From: JABDEZ01 sp965276955
GTDB lineage: Bacteria; Bacteroidota; Bacteroidia; Chitinophagales; Chitinophagaceae
DNA length: 64,000 nt
Direction: 5' to 3'
Assembly (NCBI GenBank): GCA_965276955.1
Contig: CBDIBP010000027.1
Location: forward strand, 1-64,000
Shown: piece after piece, positions 9,183 through 18,404 of the stretch
How the letters are laid out: every line of letters begins with the position of its first letter
Numbering within the stretch: the stretch's first letter is position 1
Made by a program: the position numbers and the translations under genes
Notes under the pieces: generated by a model
What the model saw: the letters and a program-made list of their open reading frames with translations, nothing else
Database searches by the model: none
Told to the model about the DNA's origin: nothing

Positions 9183-10526
9183 ATGAAAAGGATACTAAAA
9201 CGCTACATAGGCGACCTGTATATAAGTAAAGCCTGGCACCTGGTAATGGCCGGGCTGGTGGTAGCGTTCTTTATATCTTTTTTCATGACACCGCTGCTAT
9301 ATGTAGCAGGGGCAGCTGCTATACTTTTTTTTGTACTTACCATTATCGACTACATTCTGCTGTTCATAATGCAGGGAAGCATTATCGCCCATCGTATAGC
9401 GCCTGCACGCATGAGCCTTGGAGATGATAACGAGATAGCGATATCGCTTATCAACCGCTACCCATTTACTGTGCAGGTATTGTTTATAGACGAACTGCCC
9501 ATACAGTTCCAGGAACGTAATTTTCTGAAGACAGCAGTGCTGGGTCCTGCCCAAAAAGACACTGTTAGTTATACACTGCGTCCTGTAGAAAGAGGAGCAT
9601 ATGCTTTCGGGTATGTTATCTGCTACATACAGAGCCCGCTGCGGCTGTTGCAAAGGCGCTTTGATGCCGGTGCACCACTAACTGTGAAAGTGTACCCTTC
9701 ATTTTTGCAATTAAAAAAGTATCAATTACTGGCGGGAACAGATAGCCATTTTAGCGGCATTAAAAAGAACCGCCGACTGGGGCATAGTCTGGAATTTGAA
9801 AAAATAAAAGACTATGTACTTGGCGATGATGTACGCACCATAAACTGGAAAGCCACAGCACGAAGCAACAGCCTGATGGTAAATACATTTACCGATACCC
9901 GGCAGCAACAGATATACTGTGTGATAGATAAAGGCCGAAACATGAAGATGCCTTTTGAAGGGATGACCTTGCTGGACCATTCTATAAACACAGCACTGGC
10001 CATCCTGAACGTAGCATTGATGAAGCAGGACAATGCAGGGCTGGTAACATTTGCGAATGAGGTAAGCGACGTTATAATTGCCGAACGGCGCAGCAGCCAG
10101 CTGAACAGGATAATGGAAACCCTGTACATACAGCAGACGGGCTTTAAAGAAAGCGACTATGAAGGCTTGTGGTACCTGGTGCACAAACGCCTGGCACAGC
10201 GCAGCCTGATACTTTTGTTTACCAACTTTGAGACCTACTCTTCACTGGAGCGACAGTTGCCGGCACTAAAAAAAATAGCATCCCGCCACCTGTTGTGTGT
10301 CATCTTTTTCCAGAACACATTGCTGAAAGAAATAAAGGAGTCGCACCCAGACAACCTGGAGGGTATTTATATAAAGACTATCGCGGAGCAATTTGATATG
10401 GAGAAACGCCAGATAGCAAAAACACTGCGCAGGTTCGGTATCATGTCCATACTCACTACACCAAAGGAACTGACCACCGCCGTTATCAATAAATACCTGG
10501 AGCTAAAGGAAAGGCAAGCGATATAA
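9183..10526 (+). CDS. DUF58 domain-containing membrane protein
   Basis: A 447-residue protein; the ATG at 9183 is preferred to the GTG three bases before it. Two hydrophobic helices (about 20-60) anchor it. The DUF58 signature is clear around residues 195-225 (SLEFEKIKDYVLGDD, then RTINWKATAR), and the C-terminal half is a von Willebrand-A-like fold with YCVIDKGRNMKMP where a MIDAS-type DxSxS motif would be, so metal binding may be lost. It closes the MoxR cluster and probably works with the MoxR ATPase at the inner membrane. Confidence 0.9.
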   Translation: MKRILKRYIGDLYISKAWHLVMAGLVVAFFISFFMTPLLYVAGAAAILFFVLTIIDYILLFIMQGSIIAHRIAPARMSLGDDNEIAISLINRYPFTVQVLFIDELPIQFQERNFLKTAVLGPAQKDTVSYTLRPVERGAYAFGYVICYIQSPLRLLQRRFDAGAPLTVKVYPSFLQLKKYQLLAGTDSHFSGIKKNRRLGHSLEFEKIKDYVLGDDVRTINWKATARSNSLMVNTFTDTRQQQIYCVIDKGRNMKMPFEGMTLLDHSINTALAILNVALMKQDNAGLVTFANEVSDVIIAERRSSQLNRIMETLYIQQTGFKESDYEGLWYLVHKRLAQRSLILLFTNFETYSSLERQLPALKKIASRHLLCVIFFQNTLLKEIKESHPDNLEGIYIKTIAEQFDMEKRQIAKTLRRFGIMSILTTPKELTTAVINKYLELKERQAI

Positions 10527-10607
10527 TTTTTTTTGTTTTTACCCGGTGATCGTTACGGTGTTCATCGTCTGTATAGGTGCAAGGATAATTCACTAAACAG
10601 ACATACC

Positions 10608-12260
10608 ATGAGACCCAAGATGATCATAACAACACTACTAACATTTTTTTACTCCGGTTTTTCAAATGCCCAATCTCCCTTCCCAACGATCGAATATGTA
10701 GACGTAGGAAACATAAAAGCTGCGACCATGGTACATGGTGATATGTGGTGGAACCCAGGCACACAATTAGCCTCATGCGAGTTCCCTAAAGGGTCTGGCA
10801 AACATTGTGCTTTTGCATCTGCGCTGTGGATGGGAGGATATGATGCCGGAAATCAATTGCACATAGCAGCCCAAACATACCGGCAGAACGGTAATGACTA
10901 CTGGCCCGGCCCACTTGATACTGGTGGCAGGCTTAGTTATGCAACATCGCAAGCGTGGGCCAAAATATGGAAAGTGAACCGCACCCAGATCGATTCTTTC
11001 CTGCAACTGTCTTCACATACAAGAATTAATACGCCAGCCCCTATACTACAATGGCCCGCAAAGGGCAACCCTCACGCTACAGGCAATGCAGGAGTATCAC
11101 TTACTATCACCAATGACATGGCCCCATTTGTGGATGTGAACCATGATGGACTTTACGATCCACTGCAAGGAGATTATCCCGCCATAAAAGGCGACCAGAC
11201 ACTATGGTGGGTGTTCAGCGATAATGGCCCTACTCATAACGAGACAAATGGCCAGCCCCTAAAGGTGGAGATCCATGCTATGGCATACGCATACAGTAGA
11301 GGGAATTTTGCCGACAACACAATTTTTTACCAGTATACTATTATCAACAGATCAGCCAACACCTATAATAACTTTCGTGTAGGACTGCATGCAGATATGG
11401 ACCTTGGCTATGCATTTGATGACATGATAGGTTTTGATTCTACTCACCGTATGGGTATAGTATACAATGGGAATACCACAGATGGCTATGGCCAGGTAAA
11501 TTCATATGGGAATATGATACCGATGTCGGCAGTAACTATACTCGCTTCCCCAGGAGACAATGTGAACAGCTATGCACCAACAGGCAGTTTCATGTATTAT
11601 AATGTTGGTAATTCTGGTTTTCCTCAAACACCCGGGCAATACAATAACTACCTGCGTTCGAGATGGAAAGATAGTACGCACTTGCAAAATGACTATGTAG
11701 GTTTTGGACATCAAACAACAGGATATGGTAGCGGCCATCCTGAATGTAATTACGTATATCCGGGAAACCTAGCAGATACTTCGCAATGGTCGGAATGTGC
11801 CAGTACAAATATGCCCGGAGACAGACGTTTTATTATTACAAGCAATGATGTAACGTTATTTCCGGGTAGTGTTGAGGGATTTACGATGGCATTATTAACT
11901 ACTTACCCAACATTAAACAACGGCTGTGGTAACGCCAGTTTTACTTCAATAAAAAGCATGGCGGACTCTGTATGGTATCTGTACGCGCATCCATATCCAT
12001 CGGCAGGCATTTCTACCGTGCAGGTTCCGGAGCCCCTGCACGTATATCCTAATCCATCGCACGACAAAATATTTATCGATAACCTACCAGCGCAAAGTAA
12101 AGTAATTGTGTATAACATGCTGGGGCAGGCGATACATGTACCCGTTACCAGCAGTGGGAATGTAACAACATTCGATATTGCGGCGCTGGCAACAGGCATA
12201 TATAATATACGATATGGCAAGGACGGATATGCTGGGACCGCAAGGTTTGTAAAAGAATAA
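10608..12260 (+). CDS. T9SS-secreted protein with C-terminal sorting domain
   Basis: A 550-residue exported protein. The ATG at 10608 opens a signal peptide (MRPKMIITTLLTFFYSGFSNAQ). The C-terminal 75 residues are a T9SS type A sorting domain (VYPNPSHDKIFIDNLP, VIVYNMLGQ, GIYNIRYGKDG), which directs outer-membrane passage through the type IX system and cleavage or anchoring. The body contains DVNHDGLYDPLQGDYP, a calcium-binding-like Asp-rich loop found in many Bacteroidota surface proteins. No catalytic motif is recognised. It is followed by a strong terminator. Confidence 0.88.
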   Translation: MRPKMIITTLLTFFYSGFSNAQSPFPTIEYVDVGNIKAATMVHGDMWWNPGTQLASCEFPKGSGKHCAFASALWMGGYDAGNQLHIAAQTYRQNGNDYWPGPLDTGGRLSYATSQAWAKIWKVNRTQIDSFLQLSSHTRINTPAPILQWPAKGNPHATGNAGVSLTITNDMAPFVDVNHDGLYDPLQGDYPAIKGDQTLWWVFSDNGPTHNETNGQPLKVEIHAMAYAYSRGNFADNTIFYQYTIINRSANTYNNFRVGLHADMDLGYAFDDMIGFDSTHRMGIVYNGNTTDGYGQVNSYGNMIPMSAVTILASPGDNVNSYAPTGSFMYYNVGNSGFPQTPGQYNNYLRSRWKDSTHLQNDYVGFGHQTTGYGSGHPECNYVYPGNLADTSQWSECASTNMPGDRRFIITSNDVTLFPGSVEGFTMALLTTYPTLNNGCGNASFTSIKSMADSVWYLYAHPYPSAGISTVQVPEPLHVYPNPSHDKIFIDNLPAQSKVIVYNMLGQAIHVPVTSSGNVTTFDIAALATGIYNIRYGKDGYAGTARFVKE

Positions 12261-12277
12261 GAATTAGGTGCATTACA

Positions 12278-12318
12278 AATAGGGCTTGCGATGTGATCGC
12301 AGGCCCTATTTTGTTTCT
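12278..12318 (+). terminator. Intrinsic terminator after the T9SS protein
   Basis: A 15-base stem (12278-12292 with 12296-12310, one G-U pair) around a GTG loop is followed by TTGTTTCTTT. It sits 18 bases after the stop at 12260. Confidence 0.85.
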
Positions 12319-12418
12319 TTTTAGCCGTCCAAAAAGAAAATTAACATGGACAGCAATTAAAGGCAAAAAAGGAACTGAACACTCACAATGTTCCCCTTAC
12401 TGTAAGTTACGCCGATCT

Positions 12419-13543
12419 TTACCTGAAAACCTTTCCCAGAAAACGACTTACAGCATACGTAGCCAGCTGTCCGCTGGGCCCGTTAATAGTATAGTCGCAT
12501 CCATGCGTGGCCCACGGCAGGCTCAGCAGGTAGTTAGGTACCTTGCTGGCATTTAGCTTTTCCACCAGTCTGGGTGCGTGCTCATATGCTACAAGCACAT
12601 CCAGCTTTCCCTGTATCAGTAGTGTAGGTGGTGATGCGGTTGTGGCCGCTTCTATTGGCGATGCTGCTACGTATTTCTCTGGCATGGCATCGTATGGCCC
12701 CCCAAGATATGTTCTCATCACCTCGCAGGAGTTATATACGCGCAGGTTAGCAGGGTGCTTGTATCCCCATACCATATCGGCCGGGCCATAGTAGCTGATC
12801 ACTCCTTTTATGTCTGGGTCATTAAAGGTATATGCGCCTTCCATCACTATCTGCCCGCCTGCAGAGCGGCCCAGCAGCACCAGCTTGGCAGTGTCTATAT
12901 GCAGTTGCTGCGCATATTGTTTCAGGTAGGCTATTGCTGTGTGCAGGTCTGCTACCTGTGCAGGGCTTTTATTTTCTGGTGCCAGCCTATAGTTTATGGT
13001 GGCTACATTGTAGCCAGCCTTTGCCAGGTAGCTATTCAACTCCGGCAACTGCTGGCTGGTACCACCTTCCCACGATCCACCGTGTACCACTATCACACAT
13101 GGCCTGTTACCTGTTTGTGCGGCGGCATAGTAGTCAAGGGTCAGGGGGGCTATGCCGCTCGGGGTATAGGTCATGGTCTCATAGGGCACTTGTTTTGCGC
13201 CGATGCCGGTCACCATTTTAGCTACGTTGAAGGGTGAGGTCGAGTCCACATCATACTTGCCAAAAGCCTGTTGCAGCCCCTCATCAAGCTTCCCGGCTAT
13301 AACATTTGCACCTACTACTGGTCTTAAGAACAATACAAGGGCGCATATCCCCAACAGCGTGCCTGCCAGGCTAAAGCCTTTTAGTCCAAAACCCCATGTC
13401 AGGCACAATAAGGTTGCTGCAATGAATATCCACGGAAATTCAGTGACCATGATAGCCAGGTACCAGCAAAACAAAGCAGGTGCAGGGAACACACATAATA
13501 AAGAGGGTAAGAAAAGTAGAAGTAGCAAGCAAAACCGCAGCAT
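12419..13543 (-). CDS. Membrane-anchored alpha/beta hydrolase (esterase/lipase type)
   Basis: A 374-residue protein with three or four N-terminal hydrophobic helices (about 2-85) and a C-terminal alpha/beta hydrolase domain. HGGSWEGG (oxyanion-hole HGG) near 154, the nucleophile elbow GRSAGG near 224, an acid in GKLDVLV near 316 and a base in WATHGCD near 346 make a complete Ser-Asp-His site of the BD-FAE/hormone-sensitive-lipase type. It is probably an inner-membrane esterase with a periplasmic or cytoplasmic domain. The substrate is unknown and the gene is alone. Confidence 0.88.
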   Translation of the reverse strand: MLRFCLLLLLFLPSLLCVFPAPALFCWYLAIMVTEFPWIFIAATLLCLTWGFGLKGFSLAGTLLGICALVLFLRPVVGANVIAGKLDEGLQQAFGKYDVDSTSPFNVAKMVTGIGAKQVPYETMTYTPSGIAPLTLDYYAAAQTGNRPCVIVVHGGSWEGGTSQQLPELNSYLAKAGYNVATINYRLAPENKSPAQVADLHTAIAYLKQYAQQLHIDTAKLVLLGRSAGGQIVMEGAYTFNDPDIKGVISYYGPADMVWGYKHPANLRVYNSCEVMRTYLGGPYDAMPEKYVAASPIEAATTASPPTLLIQGKLDVLVAYEHAPRLVEKLNASKVPNYLLSLPWATHGCDYTINGPSGQLATYAVSRFLGKVFR

Positions 13544-13708
13544 AAGGTCGTTAATATGGTTGGCAATGAAATTATGGATGTTTATTTGTTATCCGGATAA
13601 TATTTCCGATACGCAGCATTATAGATAAAACCTATAGTTTGGTTGAAATAAGTACAATTCTTCATCCATCTATTCTTGATAGCTTAGTGGCTTATAAAGC
13701 TTAATGTT

Positions 13709-15232
13709 ATGTCAAACGAAAAAAAGCAAACGCAAAGGCTCACCACAGCGTCGGGCAGGCCTTATGCCGAAAATGAGAATACTATGAGTGCTGGTCCTCG
13801 CGGCCCGCTGTTGTTGCAGGATTTTATTCTGCACGAAAAAATGGCGCACTTCAACCGCGAGCGTATACCAGAGCGTGTGGTCCATGCAAAAGGCACTGGC
13901 GCTTTCGGCACCTTCACAGTTACACATGATATAACTAAGTACACAAAAGCAAAGATATTTAGCAAAATAGGTAAGCAGACCAAGTTGCTCATCCGGTTCA
14001 GCACTGTTGGTGGTGAAAAGGGTAGTGCCGATACAGAGCGAGACCCACGTGGTTTTGCATTAAAGTTCTATACAGAAGATGGCAACTGGGATATGGTAGG
14101 AAACAATACCCCGGTATTCTTTGTAAAAGACCCCAAAAAGTTCGGCGACTTTATACACACCCAGAAAAGAGACCCGCGTACCAATTGCAAAAGCCCTGCC
14201 ATGATGTGGGATTTCTGGAGCCTCAACCCCGAAAGCCTGCACCAGGTGATGATACTGATGAGCGATAGGGGCACACCACATGGCTACAGGCACATGGATG
14301 GCTTTAGCAGCCACACCTTCTCTATGATAAACGACAAGAACGAAAGAGTGTGGGTGAAATTCCATTTTAAAACATTGCAGGGCATCAAGAACTTCACTAA
14401 CGATGAGGCTGCTGAAATGAAGAGCAAAGACCTTGACTTCGCTCAGCGCGACCTGGTAGATGCTATCGACCGCAAAGATTTCCCTAAGTGGGCCATGAAG
14501 ATACAGGTGATGACAGAGCAGCAGGCTGCCGAATTTCAGTTCAATCCTTTCGATCTTACCAAAGTTTGGCCACATGGCGATTTTCCGCTTATAGATGTGG
14601 GCACAATGGAACTGAACGAAGTACCCAAAAATTATTTTGCGCAGGTAGAGCAGTCTGCATTCGCACCTGCCCATGTAGTAGATGGTATCGGTTACTCGCC
14701 TGATAAAATGTTGCAGGGGCGTTTGCTTTCTTATCCTGATGCCCACCGCTATCGTTTGGGTGCCAACTATGAGCAGATACCCGTAAACAAATGTCCTTTT
14801 GCGGTTCACAACTACGAAAGGGACGGCCACATGCGCATAGATGGTAATGGTGAAGATGCACCAAATTATTTTCCCAATAGCTTCGACGAGATATATGCTG
14901 ATACCACCTATAAAGAGCCCGTACAGCAACTGGATAGCATTGTAGCGGATTGGTACGATCGCAACGGCCCTGGCGAGAACGACCACTACACACAGCCCGG
15001 CCTGTTATTCACTAAAGCTATGAACGATTACGACCGTCACAATCTGGTAAGCAATATCGTTGGCGCTATGAGCGGTATCACTGGCGAAAAGAAAGACCTT
15101 ATCATCAACAGGCAGCTTTGCCACTTCTTCCGTGCCAACCCTGCTTTAGGTAGTGCGGTAGCACAAGGTCTGGGTGTTAATATAGATGCTATAATGAAAG
15201 AGATGGAGCATCAGCGCGCAGCAACTGTGTAA
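13709..15232 (+). CDS. katA: Catalase, haem-dependent, small-subunit type
   Basis: A 507-residue monofunctional haem catalase that breaks hydrogen peroxide down to water and oxygen. The distal His59 (RVVHAKGTGAFG), the distal Asn in VGNNTPVFFVKD and the proximal haem-ligand Tyr in RLLSYPDAHRYRLGANY are all present. The length fits clade 3 (small-subunit) catalases. It stands alone between the esterase and a histidine kinase and ends at a strong hairpin. A superoxide dismutase lies 22 kb away. I see no OxyR or PerR gene beside it. Confidence 0.97.
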   Translation: MSNEKKQTQRLTTASGRPYAENENTMSAGPRGPLLLQDFILHEKMAHFNRERIPERVVHAKGTGAFGTFTVTHDITKYTKAKIFSKIGKQTKLLIRFSTVGGEKGSADTERDPRGFALKFYTEDGNWDMVGNNTPVFFVKDPKKFGDFIHTQKRDPRTNCKSPAMMWDFWSLNPESLHQVMILMSDRGTPHGYRHMDGFSSHTFSMINDKNERVWVKFHFKTLQGIKNFTNDEAAEMKSKDLDFAQRDLVDAIDRKDFPKWAMKIQVMTEQQAAEFQFNPFDLTKVWPHGDFPLIDVGTMELNEVPKNYFAQVEQSAFAPAHVVDGIGYSPDKMLQGRLLSYPDAHRYRLGANYEQIPVNKCPFAVHNYERDGHMRIDGNGEDAPNYFPNSFDEIYADTTYKEPVQQLDSIVADWYDRNGPGENDHYTQPGLLFTKAMNDYDRHNLVSNIVGAMSGITGEKKDLIINRQLCHFFRANPALGSAVAQGLGVNIDAIMKEMEHQRAATV

Positions 15233-15258
15233 GCTAAAAAGTAATATTTATATCTGTA

Positions 15259-15288
15259 GGGGCGGGGGTCATTCCCGCCCCTTTATTA
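15259..15288. terminator. Terminator between convergent katA and histidine kinase
   Basis: GGGGCGGG (15259-15266) pairs with CCCGCCCC (15274-15281) around a seven-base loop, followed by TTTATTA on the plus strand. It lies between the two convergent stop codons and could serve mainly katA. Confidence 0.8.
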
Positions 15289-16506
15289 TGCTATCATTAT
15301 CCGTGGCAGGTTGATGCGAAATGTAGTGCCTTGCGATACAGCCGATTCAATTCTCATGGTTCCGTTGGCACTTTCTACTATTTGCTTTACTAATACCAAT
15401 CCCAATCCATAGCCAGGCTCATTATTACTGCCGGTGGTTGTGCTGCCCTTACCGTTCATTATGGTAGTTATTTGTTCATCCGTCATGCCTTCTCCCGTGT
15501 CAGATACTCTTATATTCAGGTCATAATTATCTTCCGTCTTCACGAGTGCCATGTCCACAATGATGCCACCCTTATTAGGGGTGAACTTTGCAGCGTTAGA
15601 TATCAGGTTGCTTATTATCTGCAATATCCTTTTTTTAGGGAAGGGAATATTCCCTGCATCTTCTGTTATTGTAATGATCAATTCTTGCCCTTTATTTAGG
15701 GCTACGGGCCTAAGAAGATCATTTAACTTTTCGCGCAGCAATTGAAGTGTATACTGGTGGCTGCCTGGGGTATTTTGTGCAAGCAGTGCAAGCTCGGTCT
15801 GCAAAATATCCTGTGCCATATCTATGGTCGATTTGCTGCTATCTGTTATCATCCCCAAGTATTCCAGTAGTTCTACGTCTATTTTATCAGAGAACCGCTC
15901 CGTAGCCAGTTGCGATAGCCCTAATATGCCACTAAGCGGCCCCCTTATATCGTGTGCCAGCATCTTTCGGGTGTCCGATAAGTTGGTTATTTTTTGTTGT
16001 AAGACCTCTACTTGTTTAAAAGTGTTCAATCGGTTCACTATCTCACGGGCTATTATCTGCAGCAGTTCTATCTTCTCTGGAGACACTCCTTTTTGTTCCT
16101 TGTCCAGCACGCAAAGTGCACCCAGATTATGGCCGCTGGCGGTAGTAATAGGAATGCCATAATAATACTTTAAACCAAGGTCTCCTTTCACATAGTCAAG
16201 ATCCTTAAAGCGCAGGTCAGCAGAAAGGTCGTTTACTTCAAAATTTTCATTTTGAGCTATCGTATATTGGCAAACAGATTCTTCCCGCGGCATTTGGTCT
16301 ATGGCAATGCCGTGCTTGCTTACGGTCCACTGGTTGTAGGTATCCAGCAGGTTTATCATAGATATTTCAGTACCGGCAAACTTCGCCGCCATTATGGTAA
16401 GGTCGGTAAAGCTTTGTCTCAGTGTCGCGTAGTCCAGGTTATACTCCGATAGGGCCATTATCCTGCCTATCTCATCTTCAGGTATTGGTCGTTGTAAATG
16501 TTCCAT
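15286..16506 (-). CDS. Cytosolic GAF-domain sensor histidine kinase
   Basis: A 406-residue kinase with no transmembrane helix. Residues about 25-165 form a GAF domain (TYNQWTVSKHGIAIDQMPRE, FYYGIPI-type beta strands), the H-box is LAHDIRGPLSG with His185, the N-box is LISNAAKFTPN, and the G boxes are DTGEGM and GYGLGLVLVK. It should autophosphorylate in response to a soluble or redox signal bound by the GAF domain. It is divergent from a sigma54-type response regulator gene (146 bases between the starts), the likely partner. The signal is not known. Confidence 0.93.
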   Translation of the reverse strand: MEHLQRPIPEDEIGRIMALSEYNLDYATLRQSFTDLTIMAAKFAGTEISMINLLDTYNQWTVSKHGIAIDQMPREESVCQYTIAQNENFEVNDLSADLRFKDLDYVKGDLGLKYYYGIPITTASGHNLGALCVLDKEQKGVSPEKIELLQIIAREIVNRLNTFKQVEVLQQKITNLSDTRKMLAHDIRGPLSGILGLSQLATERFSDKIDVELLEYLGMITDSSKSTIDMAQDILQTELALLAQNTPGSHQYTLQLLREKLNDLLRPVALNKGQELIITITEDAGNIPFPKKRILQIISNLISNAAKFTPNKGGIIVDMALVKTEDNYDLNIRVSDTGEGMTDEQITTIMNGKGSTTTGSNNEPGYGLGLVLVKQIVESANGTMRIESAVSQGTTFRINLPRIMIA

Positions 16507-16652
16507 GCTATATTACATACAAAAATATAAATTATTGGTTAATAATTAAATATTCTTATCAAATAACGAGATGTGTATACTTATCCTAACGATTTTCGCC
16601 TCGTATTTTGCTTACTTTTGGGGCGGCAAATACATACACATCAACCATTCAG

Positions 16653-17996
16653 ATGAAAGCAGGTATATTGATAATTGATGATGAGGAAAAACTAAGTGCT
16701 TTATTAAAACGTCTTATTGCTTTAGAGGGATATAATGTTTTTACTGCACCTACTCTTGCTGCCGGAATGAAGGTATTGGAACGCGAAACGATAGATGTCC
16801 TCTTGTGCGATGTGAAATTGCCCGATGGCAACGGGGTAGATGCGGCCTCGGTCTTTAAGAATAAATATCCTTTGGTAGAGATCATTCTGCTTACTGCTTA
16901 CGGCAATATTCAGGATGGTATACAGGCCATGAAGAACGGCGCTTTCGATTACCTGGTAAAAGGCGATGAGAACCACCGCATCATACCATTGATTGGCCGG
17001 GCAGTAGAAAAGATAATGTTGCGGGGCAAAGTAGCGCACTTTGAAAAGCAATTAGGCAACAAGCATAGTTTTGATATCGTTATAGGCGATAGTCCGGCCA
17101 TCATGCAGGCTATTCAGTTGGCAAAAAAAGTAGCCCCCAGCAATGCTTCTGTCCTCCTCACTGGCGAGACCGGTACGGGCAAAGAAGTATTCGCAGAGAT
17201 CATTCATTATAACAGCAGCCGTTCCGCTGGTCCCTTTGTTGCACTCAATTGCAGTGCATTAAGTAAAGAGATCATAGAAAGCGAACTCTTCGGGCATGTA
17301 TCAGGTGCATTCACCGGTGCCGTAAAAGATAAAAAAGGCCTCATAGAAGAGGCTTCCGGCGGCACCTTGTTTCTCGATGAGATAGGGGAAATGCCCTTGG
17401 AGTTGCAACCCAAACTATTACGTTTCCTGGAGAATAATACCTTCTATAAAGTGGGCGATACCACTCAGCGTACTGCCGATGTGCGACTGATAGTTGCTAC
17501 CAACCGCGACCTGCAGGCCGAGATCAGTGAGAACAAATTTCGCAGCGACCTCTACTATCGTATCGCCGTATTTAGCATCAGGCTGCCATCGCTAAAGGAG
17601 CGCCCTGCAGATATACCGCTGTTGGCCCGGCATTTCTTACAGGTATATGCACCTAAGACCAATAAACAAATAATAAGTATCAGCCATGCTGCCGTGCAGG
17701 CACTGGTGGCGCATCACTGGCCAGGCAATGTGCGGGAATTGAAGAATGTGATGGAGCGCGCTGTCATTCTTGAGGACACTGCCGAAATAACTTTATCCAG
17801 CCTGCCATTCGAGTTGCAGATACCTTCCGGTCCGGCCGTTGCAAATGATGCAATATTCCACTTGTCGTTCGTAGAAAAGCTGCACATTCAGAAAATGCTC
17901 AATTATACAAAGGGAAATAAGACCGAAACCGCCCGCTTATTGAATATTGGGCTGGCTACATTATACCGGAAGATCGAGGAATACCATCTAAAATAA
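16653..17996 (+). CDS. Sigma54-dependent response regulator (NtrC type)
   Basis: A 447-residue regulator. The ATG at 16653 is chosen because it opens the receiver domain directly (MKAGILIIDDEEK); the upstream GTG/TTG frames only add unrelated residues. Asp53 (CDVKLPDG) is the phosphorylation site. The AAA+ domain has Walker A GETGTGKE, the sigma54-contacting GAFTGA loop and Walker B GGTLFLDEIGE. The C-terminus is a Fis-type helix-turn-helix (TETARLLNIGLATLYRKIEE). It should activate RpoN promoters after phosphorylation by the divergent kinase. A TACTTTTG box at 16613-16620 may drive it. Confidence 0.95.
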   Translation: MKAGILIIDDEEKLSALLKRLIALEGYNVFTAPTLAAGMKVLERETIDVLLCDVKLPDGNGVDAASVFKNKYPLVEIILLTAYGNIQDGIQAMKNGAFDYLVKGDENHRIIPLIGRAVEKIMLRGKVAHFEKQLGNKHSFDIVIGDSPAIMQAIQLAKKVAPSNASVLLTGETGTGKEVFAEIIHYNSSRSAGPFVALNCSALSKEIIESELFGHVSGAFTGAVKDKKGLIEEASGGTLFLDEIGEMPLELQPKLLRFLENNTFYKVGDTTQRTADVRLIVATNRDLQAEISENKFRSDLYYRIAVFSIRLPSLKERPADIPLLARHFLQVYAPKTNKQIISISHAAVQALVAHHWPGNVRELKNVMERAVILEDTAEITLSSLPFELQIPSGPAVANDAIFHLSFVEKLHIQKMLNYTKGNKTETARLLNIGLATLYRKIEEYHLK

Positions 17997-18404
17997 CAAG
18001 CCCTCTTGATCCTATTGGAAAGCGTGCTAAACATGAATAGATTTCTAATTGGGGATGTGCCAGCAGCACAAAATTTGTGGATATCCTTATTTGTCGCAGG
18101 CTCTATCGTGTTGTAGTTTTGTGTTAGTTGTTAATATTTATAATGGGGGTAAAAGGCGCTCATTCATCTATCGTAAATTTCATCTTGGTATATTTTTCAT
18201 TCTTTACCATTATGTGAATGGGTAAACCAAAATTACCGGCTGCGGAAATAACCGGTAATAACCAGAAATTTATCTAATAATTAATATAAGCCACCACTGG
18301 GCATCTTGCTCATAAGGATTATCAGTAATTACCGGTTTTTATTTTTTCAGTGCAACCGGAAATTTCATTCAATTTGTACTTTTAATGATATGCACAATTA
18401 ACCG
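17997..18404. other. 408-base intergenic region carrying repeat copy C
   Basis: The region between the regulator and rmuC has no plausible gene. Most of it (18067-18375) is one copy of the diverged hairpin repeat described separately. The 70 bases next to the regulator stop show nothing recognisable. Confidence 0.7.
18067..18375 (-). repeat. Diverged structured intergenic repeat, copy C
   Basis: Read on the minus strand this copy has hairpin 1 (arms 18356-18364 and 18327-18335, one mismatch), the conserved core GTGGTGGCT (18289-18297), hairpin 2 (ATTACCGG/CCGGTAAT, 18252-18259 with 18232-18239), a variable stretch of about 140 bases, and the distal box AAATAAGGATATCCACA (18076-18092). The same order occurs at 27720-27970 and 58179-58452. 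This copy lacks the hairpin chain that continues beyond the distal box in the other two. Confidence 0.75.

Noticed and set aside
14060..14986. 308-codon open frame opposite catalase
   Set aside because: Antisense to a clear catalase; its sequence is the composition expected of a coding shadow.
18067..18375. Retron or group II intron RNA
   Set aside because: No reverse transcriptase gene lies in the window and the repeat is too short and differently built.
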